From Rheinheimera tangshanensis (lineage in GTDB: Bacteria; Pseudomonadota; Gammaproteobacteria; Enterobacterales; Alteromonadaceae): a stretch of DNA of 64,000 nt. Of the stretch, positions 53,764 through 63,769 are shown piece after piece (within the stretch, counting starts at the first letter, position 1; each line of letters begins with the position of its first letter). A program made the translations under genes and the position numbers. The notes under the pieces were generated by a model that worked only from the letters and a program-made list of their open reading frames with translations, did not search any database and had not been told where the DNA came from. The DNA lies in contig NZ_BMLH01000002.1 in NCBI RefSeq assembly GCF_014645135.1, forward strand, positions 434,001-498,000. The letters are read 5' to 3'.

Positions 53764-54976
53764 TCTTATCGTTGGCTTAGATATAGGCACAGCACAGGTA
53801 AAAGCCTTAGTGGGCGAGATTACCGCTGACAATCAATTAAGCATTGTTGGTGTGGGGACTCATGTGGCCCGTGGTATGGACAAAGGTGGTGTCAACGATC
53901 TGAACCTGGTGGTGCAGTCTGTGCGCCGCGCCGTGGAAGAAGCCGAACTGATGGCCGATTGCCGCGTGTCTTCTGTGTATTTAGGTATTACCGGCAAACA
54001 TATTCGTTGCCAGAACGAAAGTGGCATGGTGCCAATCAATGATGCCGAAGTGACAGCTGAAGATGTGATTAACGTCATTCATGCCGCCAAGTCAGTGCCT
54101 ATTTCGGCTGAACGTCGCATGTTGCATGTGCTGCCACAGGAATTTTCAGTCGACATGCAGGAAGGCATTAAGAGCCCAATCGGCATGTCAGGGGTGCGGA
54201 TGGAAGCCAAGGCTCACATCATCACGTGTGCCAATGATATGGCAAAAAATATCGAAAAATGTGCTGAGCGCTGCGAGCTGCATGTCGACCAGCTGATTTT
54301 CTCTTCATTGGCGTCAAGCTATGCGGTGCTGACGGATGATGAAAAAGAGCTGGGTGTCTGCGTTGTCGATATGGGTGGCGGCACTATAGATATCTCGGTC
54401 TTTACCAATGGTGCTTTGCGCCATACCGCAGTGATCCCGGTGGCCGGTAATCAGGTCACCAGCGATATTGCCAAAATCTTCCGCACGCCTTTAGGCCACG
54501 CCGAAGATATTAAAGTGCAATACGCCTGTGCACTGCGCAGCATGGTAGGTAAAGAAGAAAACATTGAAGTGCCAAGCGTGGGTGGTCGTCCGGCCCGCAG
54601 CATGTCACGCCATACCCTGGCAGAAGTGGTAGAACCGCGCTATCAGGAATTATTTGAACTGGTGCTGGAAGAAATCCGCAGCTCTGGTCTGGAAGAACAA
54701 ATTGCCGCAGGCATAGTGCTGACCGGTGGAACCGCCAAAATGGAAGGTGCTATTGAGTTTGCTGAAGATGTGTTCCAGATGCCGGTGCGGTTGGGTTACC
54801 CGATTGGCATTACAGGTTTAAGAGAATATGTACAGGACCCGGCCTACGCCAGCGTAGTGGGTTTATTGATTTACGGAAAAGACATGCGGACCCAGCAGAA
54901 AAAAGCTGTTGCTGCCCGCGAGTCGGTCGGCGGCATGGTGAAACGTCTCACCAGCTGGTTTAAAGGCGAATTTTAA
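53741..54976 (+). CDS. ftsA: FtsA, actin-like membrane tether of FtsZ
   Basis: 411 residues from ATG 53741 (MTKSTERDLIVGLDIGTAQV); an open frame to 53675 lies in ftsQ. Actin-type ATP motifs: VGLDIGTAQVKALVGEI, VCVVDMGGGTIDISVF and GIVLTGGTAKMEGA. The C-terminal amphipathic helix (GGMVKRLTSWFKGEF) binds the membrane. Confidence 0.97.
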   Translation: MTKSTERDLIVGLDIGTAQVKALVGEITADNQLSIVGVGTHVARGMDKGGVNDLNLVVQSVRRAVEEAELMADCRVSSVYLGITGKHIRCQNESGMVPINDAEVTAEDVINVIHAAKSVPISAERRMLHVLPQEFSVDMQEGIKSPIGMSGVRMEAKAHIITCANDMAKNIEKCAERCELHVDQLIFSSLASSYAVLTDDEKELGVCVVDMGGGTIDISVFTNGALRHTAVIPVAGNQVTSDIAKIFRTPLGHAEDIKVQYACALRSMVGKEENIEVPSVGGRPARSMSRHTLAEVVEPRYQELFELVLEEIRSSGLEEQIAAGIVLTGGTAKMEGAIEFAEDVFQMPVRLGYPIGITGLREYVQDPAYASVVGLLIYGKDMRTQQKKAVAARESVGGMVKRLTSWFKGEF

Positions 54977-55013
54977 CTTTTTTGAGTAAGCGTACTAAAA
55001 CGGAGAGAGAGCT

Positions 55014-56201
55014 ATGTTTGAGTTAATGGAAAACCACAGCGAAGAAGCTGTCATTAAAGTAATAGGTGTTGGTGGTGGTGGCGGTAACGCTGTTGAGTAT
55101 ATGGTTGCAAGCAACATCGAAGGTGTTGAGTTTATTGCTGCCAATACTGATGCGCAGGCGCTGCGTAATTCTTCTGCCCATATGACCCTGCAACTGGGTG
55201 CTGGCGTGACTAAAGGTTTAGGCGCTGGTGCTAACCCTGATGTAGGCCGTCGTTCTGCAGAAGAAGACCGTGAAACGATCAAGAAAACGCTGCAAGGCGC
55301 GGACATGATCTTTATCGCTGCCGGTATGGGTGGTGGTACTGGTACCGGTGCTGCTCCAATAGTGGCAGAAGTAGCCCGTGAAATGGGTATTCTGACTGTG
55401 GCTGTTGTCACTAAGCCATTCCCGTTCGAAGGTAAAAAGCGTTCTGCTTATGCTGACGAAGGTATTGCTGAGCTGGCAAAACATGTCGATTCACTGATCA
55501 CCATTCCTAACGACAAATTATTAAAAGTCTTAGGCAAAGGCACCAGCCTGCTGGATGCATTCAAAGCAGCCAACAACGTGTTGTTAGGTGCAGTGCAAGG
55601 TATTGCTGAGCTAATCACTCGTCCTGGTCTGATTAACGTCGACTTCGCCGACGTGCGTACTGTGATGTCAGAAATGGGTACTGCGATGATGGGTACTGGC
55701 CGTGCTTCAGGTCCGGATCGTGCAGAAGAAGCCGCCGAACAAGCGATTTCCAGCCCGTTACTGGAAGATATCGATTTATCAGGTGCTAAGGGTATTCTGG
55801 TGAATATCACTGCAGGCCTGGATATCAGCATTGAAGAGTTTGAAACTGTAGGTAATGCGGTAAAAGCATTTGCTTCAGAAAATGCCACTGTGGTTGTAGG
55901 TGCTGTCATTGATCCTGACATGTCGGATGAACTTCGTGTCACTGTGGTTGCCACAGGTATAGGTGCAGAGCGTAAGCCTGATATCAGCCTGGTACCAAAT
56001 CACCGTCATGAACCAGTTCGTTCAGCGCACGTTTATGGCAATGCTGGTACAAGCTATGCGCATCATCAGGGTAACGCTGCCCGTGACTTGTCACAAGCGC
56101 CGTTAGAAGCTCCTGTAGCGCAAAACAAACCTGTTGCGGAAAAACAAGCGAACATCGATATTTTCGATATTCCGGCGTTTTTACGTAAACAAGCTGACTA
56201 A
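55014..56201 (+). CDS. ftsZ: Tubulin-like division GTPase FtsZ
   Basis: 395 residues with a strong GGAGAGAGAG ribosome site. GTP loop [21 protein letters not shown]7 synergy loop [15 protein letters not shown]; variable linker about 320-375; conserved C-terminal peptide [11 protein letters not shown] for FtsA/ZipA binding. A 10-bp hairpin overlaps its stop codon. Confidence 0.98.
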   Translation: MFELMENHSEEAVIKVIGVGGGGGNAVEYMVASNIEGVEFIAANTDAQALRNSSAHMTLQLGAGVTKGLGAGANPDVGRRSAEEDRETIKKTLQGADMIFIAAGMGGGTGTGAAPIVAEVAREMGILTVAVVTKPFPFEGKKRSAYADEGIAELAKHVDSLITIPNDKLLKVLGKGTSLLDAFKAANNVLLGAVQGIAELITRPGLINVDFADVRTVMSEMGTAMMGTGRASGPDRAEEAAEQAISSPLLEDIDLSGAKGILVNITAGLDISIEEFETVGNAVKAFASENATVVVGAVIDPDMSDELRVTVVATGIGAERKPDISLVPNHRHEPVRSAHVYGNAGTSYAHHQGNAARDLSQAPLEAPVAQNKPVAEKQANIDIFDIPAFLRKQAD

Positions 56202-56214
56202 TTTTTAGTCAGCT
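56192..56214 (+). terminator. Hairpin over the ftsZ stop codon
   Basis: AGCTGACTAA-TTT-TTAGTCAGCT. No T-run follows, so it may stabilise the 3' end or pause rather than terminate fully. Confidence 0.45.
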
Positions 56215-56231
56215 GACAAAAGGCTCAAAGG

Positions 56232-56260
56232 TTGGCATAGCTGGTCAGCTGTGTTATGCT
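56232..56260 (+). promoter_or_regulatory. lpxC promoter
   Basis: TTGGCA (56232-56237) and TATGCT (56255-56260) with a 17-bp spacer, about 45 bp before the lpxC start. It gives lpxC its own promoter behind ftsZ. Confidence 0.7.
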
Positions 56261-56279
56261 TCGCCGCCATTTTGGATTT

Positions 56280-56294
56280 GTTCAATATTTGAAC
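56280..56294 (+). repeat. Palindrome in the lpxC leader
   Basis: GTTCAA-TAT-TTGAAC, directly before the AGGAAAAAAT ribosome site of lpxC. A small hairpin in the leader RNA or a protein-binding site is possible. Confidence 0.4.
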
Positions 56295-56304
56295 AGGAAA
56301 AAAT

Positions 56305-57216
56305 ATGATTAAACAACGTACCATTGCAAAATCAATCAGCTCGATCGGGGTGGGTTTACACAAGGGAGAAAAGGTTACGCTTACTCTCCGGCCTGCTCCT
56401 GATAATACCGGTATTGTATTCCGGCGTGTCGATCTGAACCCGATCGTTGATTTTAAAGTCACCCCTGAATTAGTGGGCGACACAGTAATGTGTACGTGTT
56501 TGATCAACGACGAAGGCGTACGCCTGTCCACCACTGAGCATTTAATGGCTGCAGTGGCTGGTTTAGGTATCGATAACCTGTTTATCGAAGTAGACTCTGC
56601 TGAAATTCCAATTATGGATGGCAGTGCCAACCCTTTTGTTTACCTGTTACTGGAAGCCGGTATCAGCGAACAGAAAAAAGCCAAAAAGTTTATCCGCATT
56701 AAGCAAAAAGTACGGGTAGAAGACGGTGATAAGTGGGCCGAGTTTGTGCCACATCACGGTTTCCGTATGGATTTTGCCATCGACTTTGATCACCCTGTGA
56801 TTTCTGAAACTAAACAGCGCATGAAGCTGGACTTCTCTGCTGCGTCTTTTATTAAAGACATCAGCCGTGCCCGTACTTTTGGTTTCCTGCAGGACATTGA
56901 ATATTTACGCGCCAATAATCTGGCGTTAGGCGGTAGTTTTGATAACGCCGTCGTACTAGATGAGTTCCGGGTGTTAAACCAGGACGGTCTGCGTTACGAA
57001 GACGAATTTATCAAACACAAAATTCTGGATGCAATCGGTGATTTATACATGGCCGGTTACAGCATTCTGGGCGAGTTCCGTTCTTATAAAACGGGCCACG
57101 CTTTAAATAACCAGTTATTGTCTGCAGTGCTGGCTGATCAGGCGAACTGGGAATTTGTCAGCTTCGATAAAGAAGCGCAAATGCCAATATCGTACTTAGC
57201 GCCTCAACTGGCCTAA
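56305..57216 (+). CDS. lpxC: UDP-3-O-acyl-GlcNAc deacetylase LpxC
   Basis: 303 residues. Zn ligands lie in [17 protein letters not shown] and [40 protein letters not shown] and [13 protein letters not shown] are typical. It commits precursor to lipid A. The 3' end overlaps the converging DUF721 gene by 4 bp. Confidence 0.97.
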   Translation: MIKQRTIAKSISSIGVGLHKGEKVTLTLRPAPDNTGIVFRRVDLNPIVDFKVTPELVGDTVMCTCLINDEGVRLSTTEHLMAAVAGLGIDNLFIEVDSAEIPIMDGSANPFVYLLLEAGISEQKKAKKFIRIKQKVRVEDGDKWAEFVPHHGFRMDFAIDFDHPVISETKQRMKLDFSAASFIKDISRARTFGFLQDIEYLRANNLALGGSFDNAVVLDEFRVLNQDGLRYEDEFIKHKILDAIGDLYMAGYSILGEFRSYKTGHALNNQLLSAVLADQANWEFVSFDKEAQMPISYLAPQLA

Positions 57217-57692
57217 GTCTTGGGGGCAGAGCGGCTTTGCGCCAGCTCTGCCAGCCTTTGTAATTTCTGCTTTAACTCACCTTCACTGTTTTGTGCTAAA
57301 GCCAGTAAATACACCGCCGCTTGTTCAGAGATTTTAGGTCCTTCAGTTTTGATTTCTTCCGCTTTGACATACTGCAGTTGGGTATTCGGTGAGACTTCAA
57401 TGTCTATCCCTGCCAAATCCGGCAAGATTTTCTGGCGGAAATTGTCTAGAATGGCTTCTCTTTGCATTTTCAACCGGGTGGCCCAGGCGGGTGATTGACA
57501 CAAAATTACTAAGCGACCGGCTTTTATGGTACTAATTTTGCAAAAACCGGATGGATCCAGTTGCAGAAACTGCGCTAATTCGGTATTAAGTTGGCGCAAC
57601 AGATCGGCGTGCTGCATAGTCGACAACAAAGAGCTTTGTTGCAGCAACTGACTTAGATCCACGGGTTTCTGAGAATAGCGCGCCATCTTCAC
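57213..57692 (-). CDS. DUF721/DciA-like protein
   Basis: 159 residues from GTG 57692, or 157 from ATG 57686 ([20 protein letters not shown]); neither has a strong ribosome site. Residues about 40-110 match DUF721 ([40 protein letters not shown]). Members include DciA, which loads or assists the DnaB helicase in bacteria without DnaC. The C-terminal tail is basic and helical. Location between lpxC and secA matches DUF721 genes in related genera. Confidence 0.85.
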   Translation of the reverse strand: MKMARYSQKPVDLSQLLQQSSLLSTMQHADLLRQLNTELAQFLQLDPSGFCKISTIKAGRLVILCQSPAWATRLKMQREAILDNFRQKILPDLAGIDIEVSPNTQLQYVKAEEIKTEGPKISEQAAVYLLALAQNSEGELKQKLQRLAELAQSRSAPKT

Positions 57693-57715
57693 TGATAAAT
57701 TTATACTGAGGTTGC

Positions 57716-58630
57716 ATGAGTGTAACAGTTTTCTATCGTGGCCGACATCGCCACTTCAGCTTTGGCAGCACGCCATCGCAACTGACAGTCACGGCCGTCT
57801 TGTTGTTTTGCATCGCCTCTGGTGCTGGTGCTGCCTTTGCTAATTTATTTCAGCAAGGCAATGCTGAACTTGAAAAAGTGCAGTTAAGTCGCGCTGCAGA
57901 AACAGAAGAAATTGCTGATATCCGTCGCCGTGCTGAAAATCAGCTGGCTGCATTAACGGCTAAAGTTGCCACGCTGCAGGCTCAGGTGAACCGACTGAAT
58001 ATGGTTGGTGAACGTTTAATTGATGCCGCCAATTTGTCGACGGAAGAGTTTAATCTGCACGAAACTCCAGCTATGGGAGGCCCGGCACAAACTCCTACTG
58101 AAATCAGTCTGGCTGAACTGAATGCGGTATTGTTGCAGCTTAATGAGCTGGAGCAAAATCTGCAGTCCGAGCAAACCCGCTTTGCCATGCTTGAATCTCT
58201 GGATTTGAATCACCATATAGGAAAAAGCGTTCAGTTGTCTGGTCGCCCTGTATTAAGTGGTTACCTGTCCTCCAGTTTTGGCGTACGTAGCGACCCCTTC
58301 AGTGGTGAACCCGCAGTGCACCGTGGAGTGGATTTTGCCGGTAAAGAAGGTGATTCTATTTTTGCAACAGCAGGTGGCATAGTGACCTGGGCTGGTGAAC
58401 GTTTTGGTTACGGTAAAATGGTTGAGATTGAGCATAGTGATGGGTATCGCACCCGTTATGCTCATGCTCAGGAGACCACTGTTCAGGTTGGACAGATGGT
58501 AACCAAAGGCCAGGAAGTTGCCATTATGGGCAACACAGGCCGTTCGACAGGGCCACATGTGCATTACGAAGTTCTGAAAAATGGTCAGCAAATTGACCCT
58601 ATGATGTTTGTTAATCGCCGTATTCAATAA
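57716..58630 (+). CDS. M23/LytM-family peptidoglycan metallopeptidase
   Basis: 304 residues. N-terminal membrane anchor about 22-44 (LTVTAVLLFCIASGAGAAFA), coiled coil 50-100 (EEIADIRRRAENQLAALTAK), then a LytM domain about 180-300. The Zn ligands are intact: HRGVDFAGKEGD (His, Asp) and GPHVHYEV (HxH), so it is likely an active endopeptidase, unlike EnvC/NlpD-type activators. It acts on the cell wall from the periplasmic face. Divergent from the DUF721 gene and upstream of secA. Confidence 0.92.
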   Translation: MSVTVFYRGRHRHFSFGSTPSQLTVTAVLLFCIASGAGAAFANLFQQGNAELEKVQLSRAAETEEIADIRRRAENQLAALTAKVATLQAQVNRLNMVGERLIDAANLSTEEFNLHETPAMGGPAQTPTEISLAELNAVLLQLNELEQNLQSEQTRFAMLESLDLNHHIGKSVQLSGRPVLSGYLSSSFGVRSDPFSGEPAVHRGVDFAGKEGDSIFATAGGIVTWAGERFGYGKMVEIEHSDGYRTRYAHAQETTVQVGQMVTKGQEVAIMGNTGRSTGPHVHYEVLKNGQQIDPMMFVNRRIQ

Positions 58631-58635
58631 TATAT

Positions 58636-58705
58636 ACCCGGTTTTCTGAGGCAGGCGTTTCAGAACGTCGGGTAACAAAGGCTCAGGCCGGACTCGGAGC
58701 GAGTC
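58636..58705 (+). promoter_or_regulatory. secA leader with two hairpins
   Basis: ACCCG (58636-58640) pairs with CGGGT (58669-58673) around an inner TTCTG/CAGAA stem; GACTC (58691-58695) pairs with GAGTC (58701-58705) just before the ribosome site region. No secM gene is present. Confidence 0.4.
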
Positions 58706-58730
58706 TCAACCAAGAAGTGGTATTTATAAA

Positions 58731-61442
58731 ATGTTTGGAAAATTTTTCGCCAAATTAATTGGTAGCCGTAATGATCGTTATTTGAAGAAATTAAAAAAGA
58801 CGGTTGATCTGATTAATAGCCTGGAACCTGCTTTTGTTGCTCTGTCTGATGAAGAACTCAAATTAAAAACCGCTGAATTCAAGCAACGTTTTGCCGATGG
58901 CGCAACCTTGGATGATTTACTGCCAGAAGCTTTTGCCACAGTACGCGAAGCCAGTAAACGTATCTTCAAGATGCGTCATTTTGATGTGCAGCTGATAGGC
59001 GGTATTGTGCTGCATCAGGGCAAAATCTCTGAGATGCGCACAGGTGAAGGTAAAACCTTAACCGCAACTTTGCCAGCCTACTTAAATGCGTTAAGTGGTC
59101 AGGCGGTGCATGTCATTACGGTGAACGATTACCTGGCCCGTCGTGATGCCGAAACGAACGCGCCTTTGTTTGACTTTTTAGGCTTAACCGTAGGTGTCAA
59201 CGTGCCTGGTATGGGCCATTTAGACAAACAAGCCGCTTACAAAGCTGATATTACCTACGGCACCAACAACGAATTTGGTTTTGATTACCTGCGCGATAAC
59301 ATGGCATTTTCTGCCATTGAACGGGTACAGCGCCACTTAGCTTACGCCATTATTGATGAAGTCGACTCTATTTTGATAGACGAAGCCCGTACGCCACTGA
59401 TCATATCCGGTCAGGCTGAAGACAGTTCAGAGCTGTACCGTGTCATTAATACAGTAGTGCCTCAGCTAGTGAGGCAGGAAAAAGAAGACGAAGAAGGTGT
59501 AGAGGGTGATGGCCACTTCACCATCGACGAAAAAGCGAAACAAATTTATCTGACTGAGCTGGGGCAAATTCGTGTCGAAGAAATTCTGCAGGAACTAGGC
59601 TTAATTCAGCCGGGTGACTCTTTATTCTCTGCCGCTAATATCACTCTGCTGCATCATACTTATGCCGCTTTGCGCGCGCACAACCTGTTTAAAAAAGACG
59701 TCGATTATGTGATCAAAGATAACGAAATCGTTATTGTTGATGAGCATACAGGCCGTACTATGGAAGGCCGTCGTTGGTCTGAAGGTTTGCACCAGGCTAT
59801 TGAAGCCAAAGAAGGTGTGCGTATTAACCACGAAAACCAGACCTTGGCATCTATTACCTTCCAGAACCTGTTCCGTTTGTACGACAAGCTGGCAGGTATG
59901 ACAGGTACAGCCGATACCGAAGCTTTTGAATTCCAGTCTATTTATGGTTTAGAGACTATAGTGGTTCCTACCAATAGACCTATGGTGCGTAAAGATATGG
60001 CCGATTTGGTCTATCTGACGGTGGAAGAAAAGTATCAAGCTATTATCAAAGACATTGAAGAAAACCGAGCGCTGAAGCGTCCTATCCTGGTCGGTACTGC
60101 TTCCATTGAAAGCTCTGAGTATCTGTCGAAGTTACTGCATGACGCTAAAATTCCGCATCAGGTATTAAACGCCAAGTTCCATGCCAACGAAGCGCAAATT
60201 ATTGCGCAGGCTGGTCAGCCTGGTACTGTGACTATAGCAACTAACATGGCCGGTCGTGGTACTGACATAGTACTGGGTGGTAACTTGCAGGCTGAATTAG
60301 CTGCTTTAGGGGAAGCTAGCCCGGAGCAAATTGAACAAGTCCGTCAGGAATGGCAAAAGCGCCATGATGCGGTGATTGAAGCAGGTGGCTTACACATCAT
60401 TGGTACTGAGCGTCATGAATCTCGCCGTATCGACAACCAGTTACGTGGTCGTTCAGGTCGTCAGGGTGACCCTGGTTCCTCTCGTTTCTATTTGTCTTTA
60501 GACGATGCCTTAATGCGTATTTTTGCTTCAGACCGTATGGCAGGCATGATGCGTAAGTTAGGTATGGAGCCAGGTGAGGCGATTGAACACCCTTGGGTCA
60601 GCCGTGCTATCGAAAACGCCCAGCGTAAAGTCGAAGCCCGTAACTTTGATATCCGTAAGCAGTTACTGGAATTCGATGATGTTGCGAACGATCAGCGTAA
60701 AGTGGTGTATGAGCAACGTAACGAGTTGATGGATGCTGCCGATATCTCTGAGACTATCAAGGCGATTCGTCACGATGTAGTTGCTTCTGTACTGGATCAA
60801 TACATTCCACCTCAGTCTCTGGACGAGATGTGGGATATCCCAGGCTTAGAAGCCCGTTTCCGTGCTGATTTTGCCATCGACATGCCTATAGCCAAGTGGT
60901 TGGCAGACGACAAGAAATTGTTTGAAGAAAAACTGCGTGAACAAATCCACGAAGTGGTGGATAAATCGTACGAGCTGAAAGAACACATGGTCGGCCCTTC
61001 CGTACTGCGCCAGTTTGAAAAATCAGTGATGCTGCAAAGTTTAGACACACACTGGAAAGAACACTTAGCCGCGATGGACCACCTGCGTCAGGGCATTAAC
61101 CTGCGTGGTTACGCACAGAAGAACCCGAAACAGGAATATAAGCGCGAAGCTTTCGAGTTGTTTTCTACCATGCTGGATAACCTGAAACTGGATGTCATTG
61201 GTGTGTTATCACGGGTGCAAATCCGTGCCGCTGAAGATGTGGATGCAGTAGAAGATCAGCGTCGTAAAGCAGAAAGCACAGAGATGCAGTTCCAGCATGA
61301 AGAAATGGAACAAGTAGCGACTGAAGTGCCACAAACCAGTCCTGCACCTGTGTTTCGTGACGCCGAAAAGGTAGGCCGTAATGACGCATGTCCTTGTGGT
61401 TCTGGTAAGAAATACAAACAGTGTCACGGTAAGCTGGTGTAA
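58731..61442 (+). CDS. secA: Preprotein translocase ATPase SecA
   Basis: 903 residues. Walker [19 protein letters not shown]-type box [20 protein letters not shown], motif VI region [20 protein letters not shown], and a C-terminal SEC-C zinc motif [14 protein letters not shown]. It drives Sec export through SecYEG. Followed 3 bp later by mutT. Confidence 0.98.
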   Translation: MFGKFFAKLIGSRNDRYLKKLKKTVDLINSLEPAFVALSDEELKLKTAEFKQRFADGATLDDLLPEAFATVREASKRIFKMRHFDVQLIGGIVLHQGKISEMRTGEGKTLTATLPAYLNALSGQAVHVITVNDYLARRDAETNAPLFDFLGLTVGVNVPGMGHLDKQAAYKADITYGTNNEFGFDYLRDNMAFSAIERVQRHLAYAIIDEVDSILIDEARTPLIISGQAEDSSELYRVINTVVPQLVRQEKEDEEGVEGDGHFTIDEKAKQIYLTELGQIRVEEILQELGLIQPGDSLFSAANITLLHHTYAALRAHNLFKKDVDYVIKDNEIVIVDEHTGRTMEGRRWSEGLHQAIEAKEGVRINHENQTLASITFQNLFRLYDKLAGMTGTADTEAFEFQSIYGLETIVVPTNRPMVRKDMADLVYLTVEEKYQAIIKDIEENRALKRPILVGTASIESSEYLSKLLHDAKIPHQVLNAKFHANEAQIIAQAGQPGTVTIATNMAGRGTDIVLGGNLQAELAALGEASPEQIEQVRQEWQKRHDAVIEAGGLHIIGTERHESRRIDNQLRGRSGRQGDPGSSRFYLSLDDALMRIFASDRMAGMMRKLGMEPGEAIEHPWVSRAIENAQRKVEARNFDIRKQLLEFDDVANDQRKVVYEQRNELMDAADISETIKAIRHDVVASVLDQYIPPQSLDEMWDIPGLEARFRADFAIDMPIAKWLADDKKLFEEKLREQIHEVVDKSYELKEHMVGPSVLRQFEKSVMLQSLDTHWKEHLAAMDHLRQGINLRGYAQKNPKQEYKREAFELFSTMLDNLKLDVIGVLSRVQIRAAEDVDAVEDQRRKAESTEMQFQHEEMEQVATEVPQTSPAPVFRDAEKVGRNDACPCGSGKKYKQCHGKLV

Positions 61443-61445
61443 GCC

Positions 61446-61859
61446 ATGACAGTCAAAGTGGTTCATGTCGCTGTAGGTGTGGTTTTACAGGACCATAAGG
61501 TGCTGTTAGCTCTTCGTCCTGACAAGTTACACCAGGGCGGTCGCTGGGAGTTTCCCGGAGGTAAAGTAGAAGCAGGTGAAACCACCGCACAAGCTTTAGC
61601 ACGTGAACTGCAAGAGGAAGTGGATCTGGCTATTGCGGGTTCCACTGCCTGGTTTGAACTGCAGTATGCTTATCCAGAAAAAACGGTGTTGCTGGATATT
61701 CATCTGGTGCAGGACTTTACAGGCGAAGCAAAAGGTTTAGAAGGGCAGCCAGTGCGCTGGGTGCCTTTGTCTGAGCTTCATCAGTATCAGTTCCCTGATG
61801 CGAATCAGCCGATATTAGATAAACTTCTTTCCGAATTCGGCAATCCCCTGCGTACTTGA
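61446..61859 (+). CDS. mutT: 8-oxo-dGTP diphosphatase MutT
   Basis: 137 residues. The Nudix box reads GGKVEAGETTAQALARELQE followed by EVDL. RWEFPGGK and QPVRWVPLSELHQYQFPDAN are MutT-like. It hydrolyses 8-oxo-dGTP to prevent mutation. The last residues PLRT and the TGA stop lie inside an ERIC-like element, so its native end may have been replaced. Co-transcription with secA is likely given the 3-bp gap. Confidence 0.95.
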   Translation: MTVKVVHVAVGVVLQDHKVLLALRPDKLHQGGRWEFPGGKVEAGETTAQALARELQEEVDLAIAGSTAWFELQYAYPEKTVLLDIHLVQDFTGEAKGLEGQPVRWVPLSELHQYQFPDANQPILDKLLSEFGNPLRT

Positions 61860-61963
61860 AGCCGCAGCTTTGTTGGCTGCGCGCTCTCGCCCCAATCACA
61901 TAGTAGCCTATGTTCATGGGGACTCACTCACTTGCCGTCGCGCTGCAACTCTAATTACTTTGG
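61847..61963 (+). repeat. ERIC-like imperfect palindrome, copy 4
   Basis: 117 bp from CCTGCGTACTTGAAG to TAATTACTTTGG. The core is CCCCAA, TC, ACATAG, TAGC, CTATGT, TC, ATGGGG. It begins inside the mutT reading frame and lies between the convergent mutT and yacG genes. Confidence 0.86.
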
Positions 61964-61981
61964 GTCTTAATGAGCGTATCT

Positions 61982-62212
61982 CTATTTAAAGAACTCGTTA
62001 TCCTGCTCCAGTAACTCATTTTCCAGTTGTTCTAATTGCTGCTCAGACAGTGGCAAATCGGCGCGGCCTTTATCCGGTATTTTGTGTTCTTCATTGGCCC
62101 AGGCGCCTAAATCTATTAAACGGCAACGGTCAGAACAAAAAGGCCGGAAGGCGGACTCCGGACCCCAAATCACCTCTTTCTGGCAGGTTGGGCATTTGAC
62201 GATAGTGGCCAT
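61982..62212 (-). CDS. yacG: DNA gyrase inhibitor YacG
   Basis: 76 residues from ATG 62212 ([20 protein letters not shown]), with GGAG 8 bp upstream; the frame is open to 62239. The four Zn cysteines (CPTC and CSDRC) and [16 protein letters not shown] are diagnostic. YacG binds GyrB and inhibits supercoiling. Last gene of the pilD-coaE-zapD-yacG run. Confidence 0.96.
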   Translation of the reverse strand: MATIVKCPTCQKEVIWGPESAFRPFCSDRCRLIDLGAWANEEHKIPDKGRADLPLSEQQLEQLENELLEQDNEFFK

Positions 62213-62341
62213 AAGACGTACTCCAAAAAACGTATTCAAAAGTGCGCTAGTGTACCGTAGTAGGCGGATTTCAGGCGAGCAAATAGTAGGGGCGGTGGTT
62301 TATCCCTGCCCGTCTCAAATGACCAACTGATGCTGATTGGG

Positions 62342-63088
62342 TTAGCAACAAGCTAACTTAAAGGGAATTGCTTTATCCATAGTAGTGCGACCTAAGCTGT
62401 CACAGAGCTGCATAAAACGTATGGCGTAGCGGTATCTGTTACCGCTGATGGTTGGATAACTTTGATACTCCATGGAGTATTCAATACGCAACAGTTCAAA
62501 CTGCTCGGTATTGCTTTGAAAAAAACCATTTTCAGCAACCAGATCCTGAAATTGGCCACGTTCACGGATAAAGGTCAGTACATAAGCAATGGCAGTTTCA
62601 ACCAAAGACAACTGTTCCAGCCAATCTTGCGCCGCTTTTTTGCGTTGCGCCAAAGGTTGAGAAAACCAATATTGCAGTTGAGGTAAATCAAAGTAACAGG
62701 TGCCGCCCGGAATAAAAAAGCGCTGCCGTAGTGGTGCCAGAAATTTGTCTTCTTTTAAGCTGGTGGCAAACTTACCGCATCTTAATAAATCACTTTGCAA
62801 GCGCACTGCTTTTTGTAACATGCTTTGCAGCATTTCATCTGAAATGGATGGATGACGTGACCAGTTCACCAAAGCGGACTCACAACGCTCTACATCTTTG
62901 ATTAAATCCGGCCGCACATCATTACGTTCCAATACTTCAATCAACGAAAATAACGAGTTAAAAAAACCCTGTTGCTGCCATTCAGTTTCGAGTGGTAGCA
63001 GCTTGGTGACTTGCTGAAACAAATACTCCACCCGCAAATAGGTGCGCACTTTTTCGTTCAGCGGATGTTCGTAGATGATTGAGGTCAT
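62342..63088 (-). CDS. zapD: Cell division protein ZapD
   Basis: 248 residues from ATG 63088 (MTSIIYEHPLNEKVRTYLRV), the family start; the upstream extension would need a TTG. All-alpha ZapD (YacF) fold with RVEYLFQQVTKLL, LRQRFFIPGGTCYFDLPQLQ and LELLRIEYSMEYQSYPTISG-like segments. It crosslinks FtsZ filaments. Confidence 0.95.
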   Translation of the reverse strand: MTSIIYEHPLNEKVRTYLRVEYLFQQVTKLLPLETEWQQQGFFNSLFSLIEVLERNDVRPDLIKDVERCESALVNWSRHPSISDEMLQSMLQKAVRLQSDLLRCGKFATSLKEDKFLAPLRQRFFIPGGTCYFDLPQLQYWFSQPLAQRKKAAQDWLEQLSLVETAIAYVLTFIRERGQFQDLVAENGFFQSNTEQFELLRIEYSMEYQSYPTISGNRYRYAIRFMQLCDSLGRTTMDKAIPFKLACC

Positions 63089-63126
63089 AACTGAAACATT
63101 TGTTAACAATGTCGATTACCATAAAC

Positions 63127-63750
63127 CTAAGTCGAGCTTTTTGCTAGTTTTTCCTTGGCAAACTGCTGATAACGGCTATGTAGTTGTTGTATCTGTGGCT
63201 GAAGCGCAAAAACAGGTACTGTATTGAGTACTACATCGTCTGCTAAGCGCAGGCGTTCAGGTCTTGATATCTGGCTGTTCAGAATATTCTGCACTTGTTC
63301 TGCTGGCACTTGATCCCGTTGTATAGTGCGGCTTAGTTGTAGCTCTTCAGGCACATCGACCACCAGTACTCTGTCTGCGTAGATCTGTAGGTTATTTTCC
63401 AGCAGTAAAGGGGCTATTAACAAAGCATAATCTGAGGTGCATGCGGCTAATTGCTGCAGCATACGCTGACGGATTAAAGGATGTAACAACTGATTCAGCC
63501 ATTGCTTTTCTGCTTCATTCGCGAAGATTTTAGTCCGCAAAGCAGCTCGATCCAACTGGCCATCGTGCTGCAAAATGTCCGCCCCAAAGTGCTGAACTAT
63601 GGCATCTAATGCTGCTTCTCCTGGCATCACCACTTGACGGGCTACCAGATCAGCATCAACACTTTGTATGCCTAAATCATGAAATAAATTGGCGACAGTA
63701 GTTTTACCGCTGCCTATTCCACCTGTCAGTCCTACTACATAGCCAGACAT
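63127..63750 (-). CDS. coaE: Dephospho-CoA kinase
   Basis: 207 residues. Walker A GLTGGIGSGKTTVANLF; DADLVARQVVMPGEAALDAI and HPLIRQRMLQQ are CoaE motifs. It phosphorylates dephospho-CoA in the last step of CoA synthesis. Confidence 0.97.
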   Translation of the reverse strand: MSGYVVGLTGGIGSGKTTVANLFHDLGIQSVDADLVARQVVMPGEAALDAIVQHFGADILQHDGQLDRAALRTKIFANEAEKQWLNQLLHPLIRQRMLQQLAACTSDYALLIAPLLLENNLQIYADRVLVVDVPEELQLSRTIQRDQVPAEQVQNILNSQISRPERLRLADDVVLNTVPVFALQPQIQQLHSRYQQFAKEKLAKSST

Positions 63751-63769
63751 AAGCTTAAAGCCTCATCAC

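Noticed and set aside
58631-58730. SecM-like arrest peptide upstream of secA
   Set aside because: The interval is too short and has no frame with an arrest-like sequence; only hairpins are visible.
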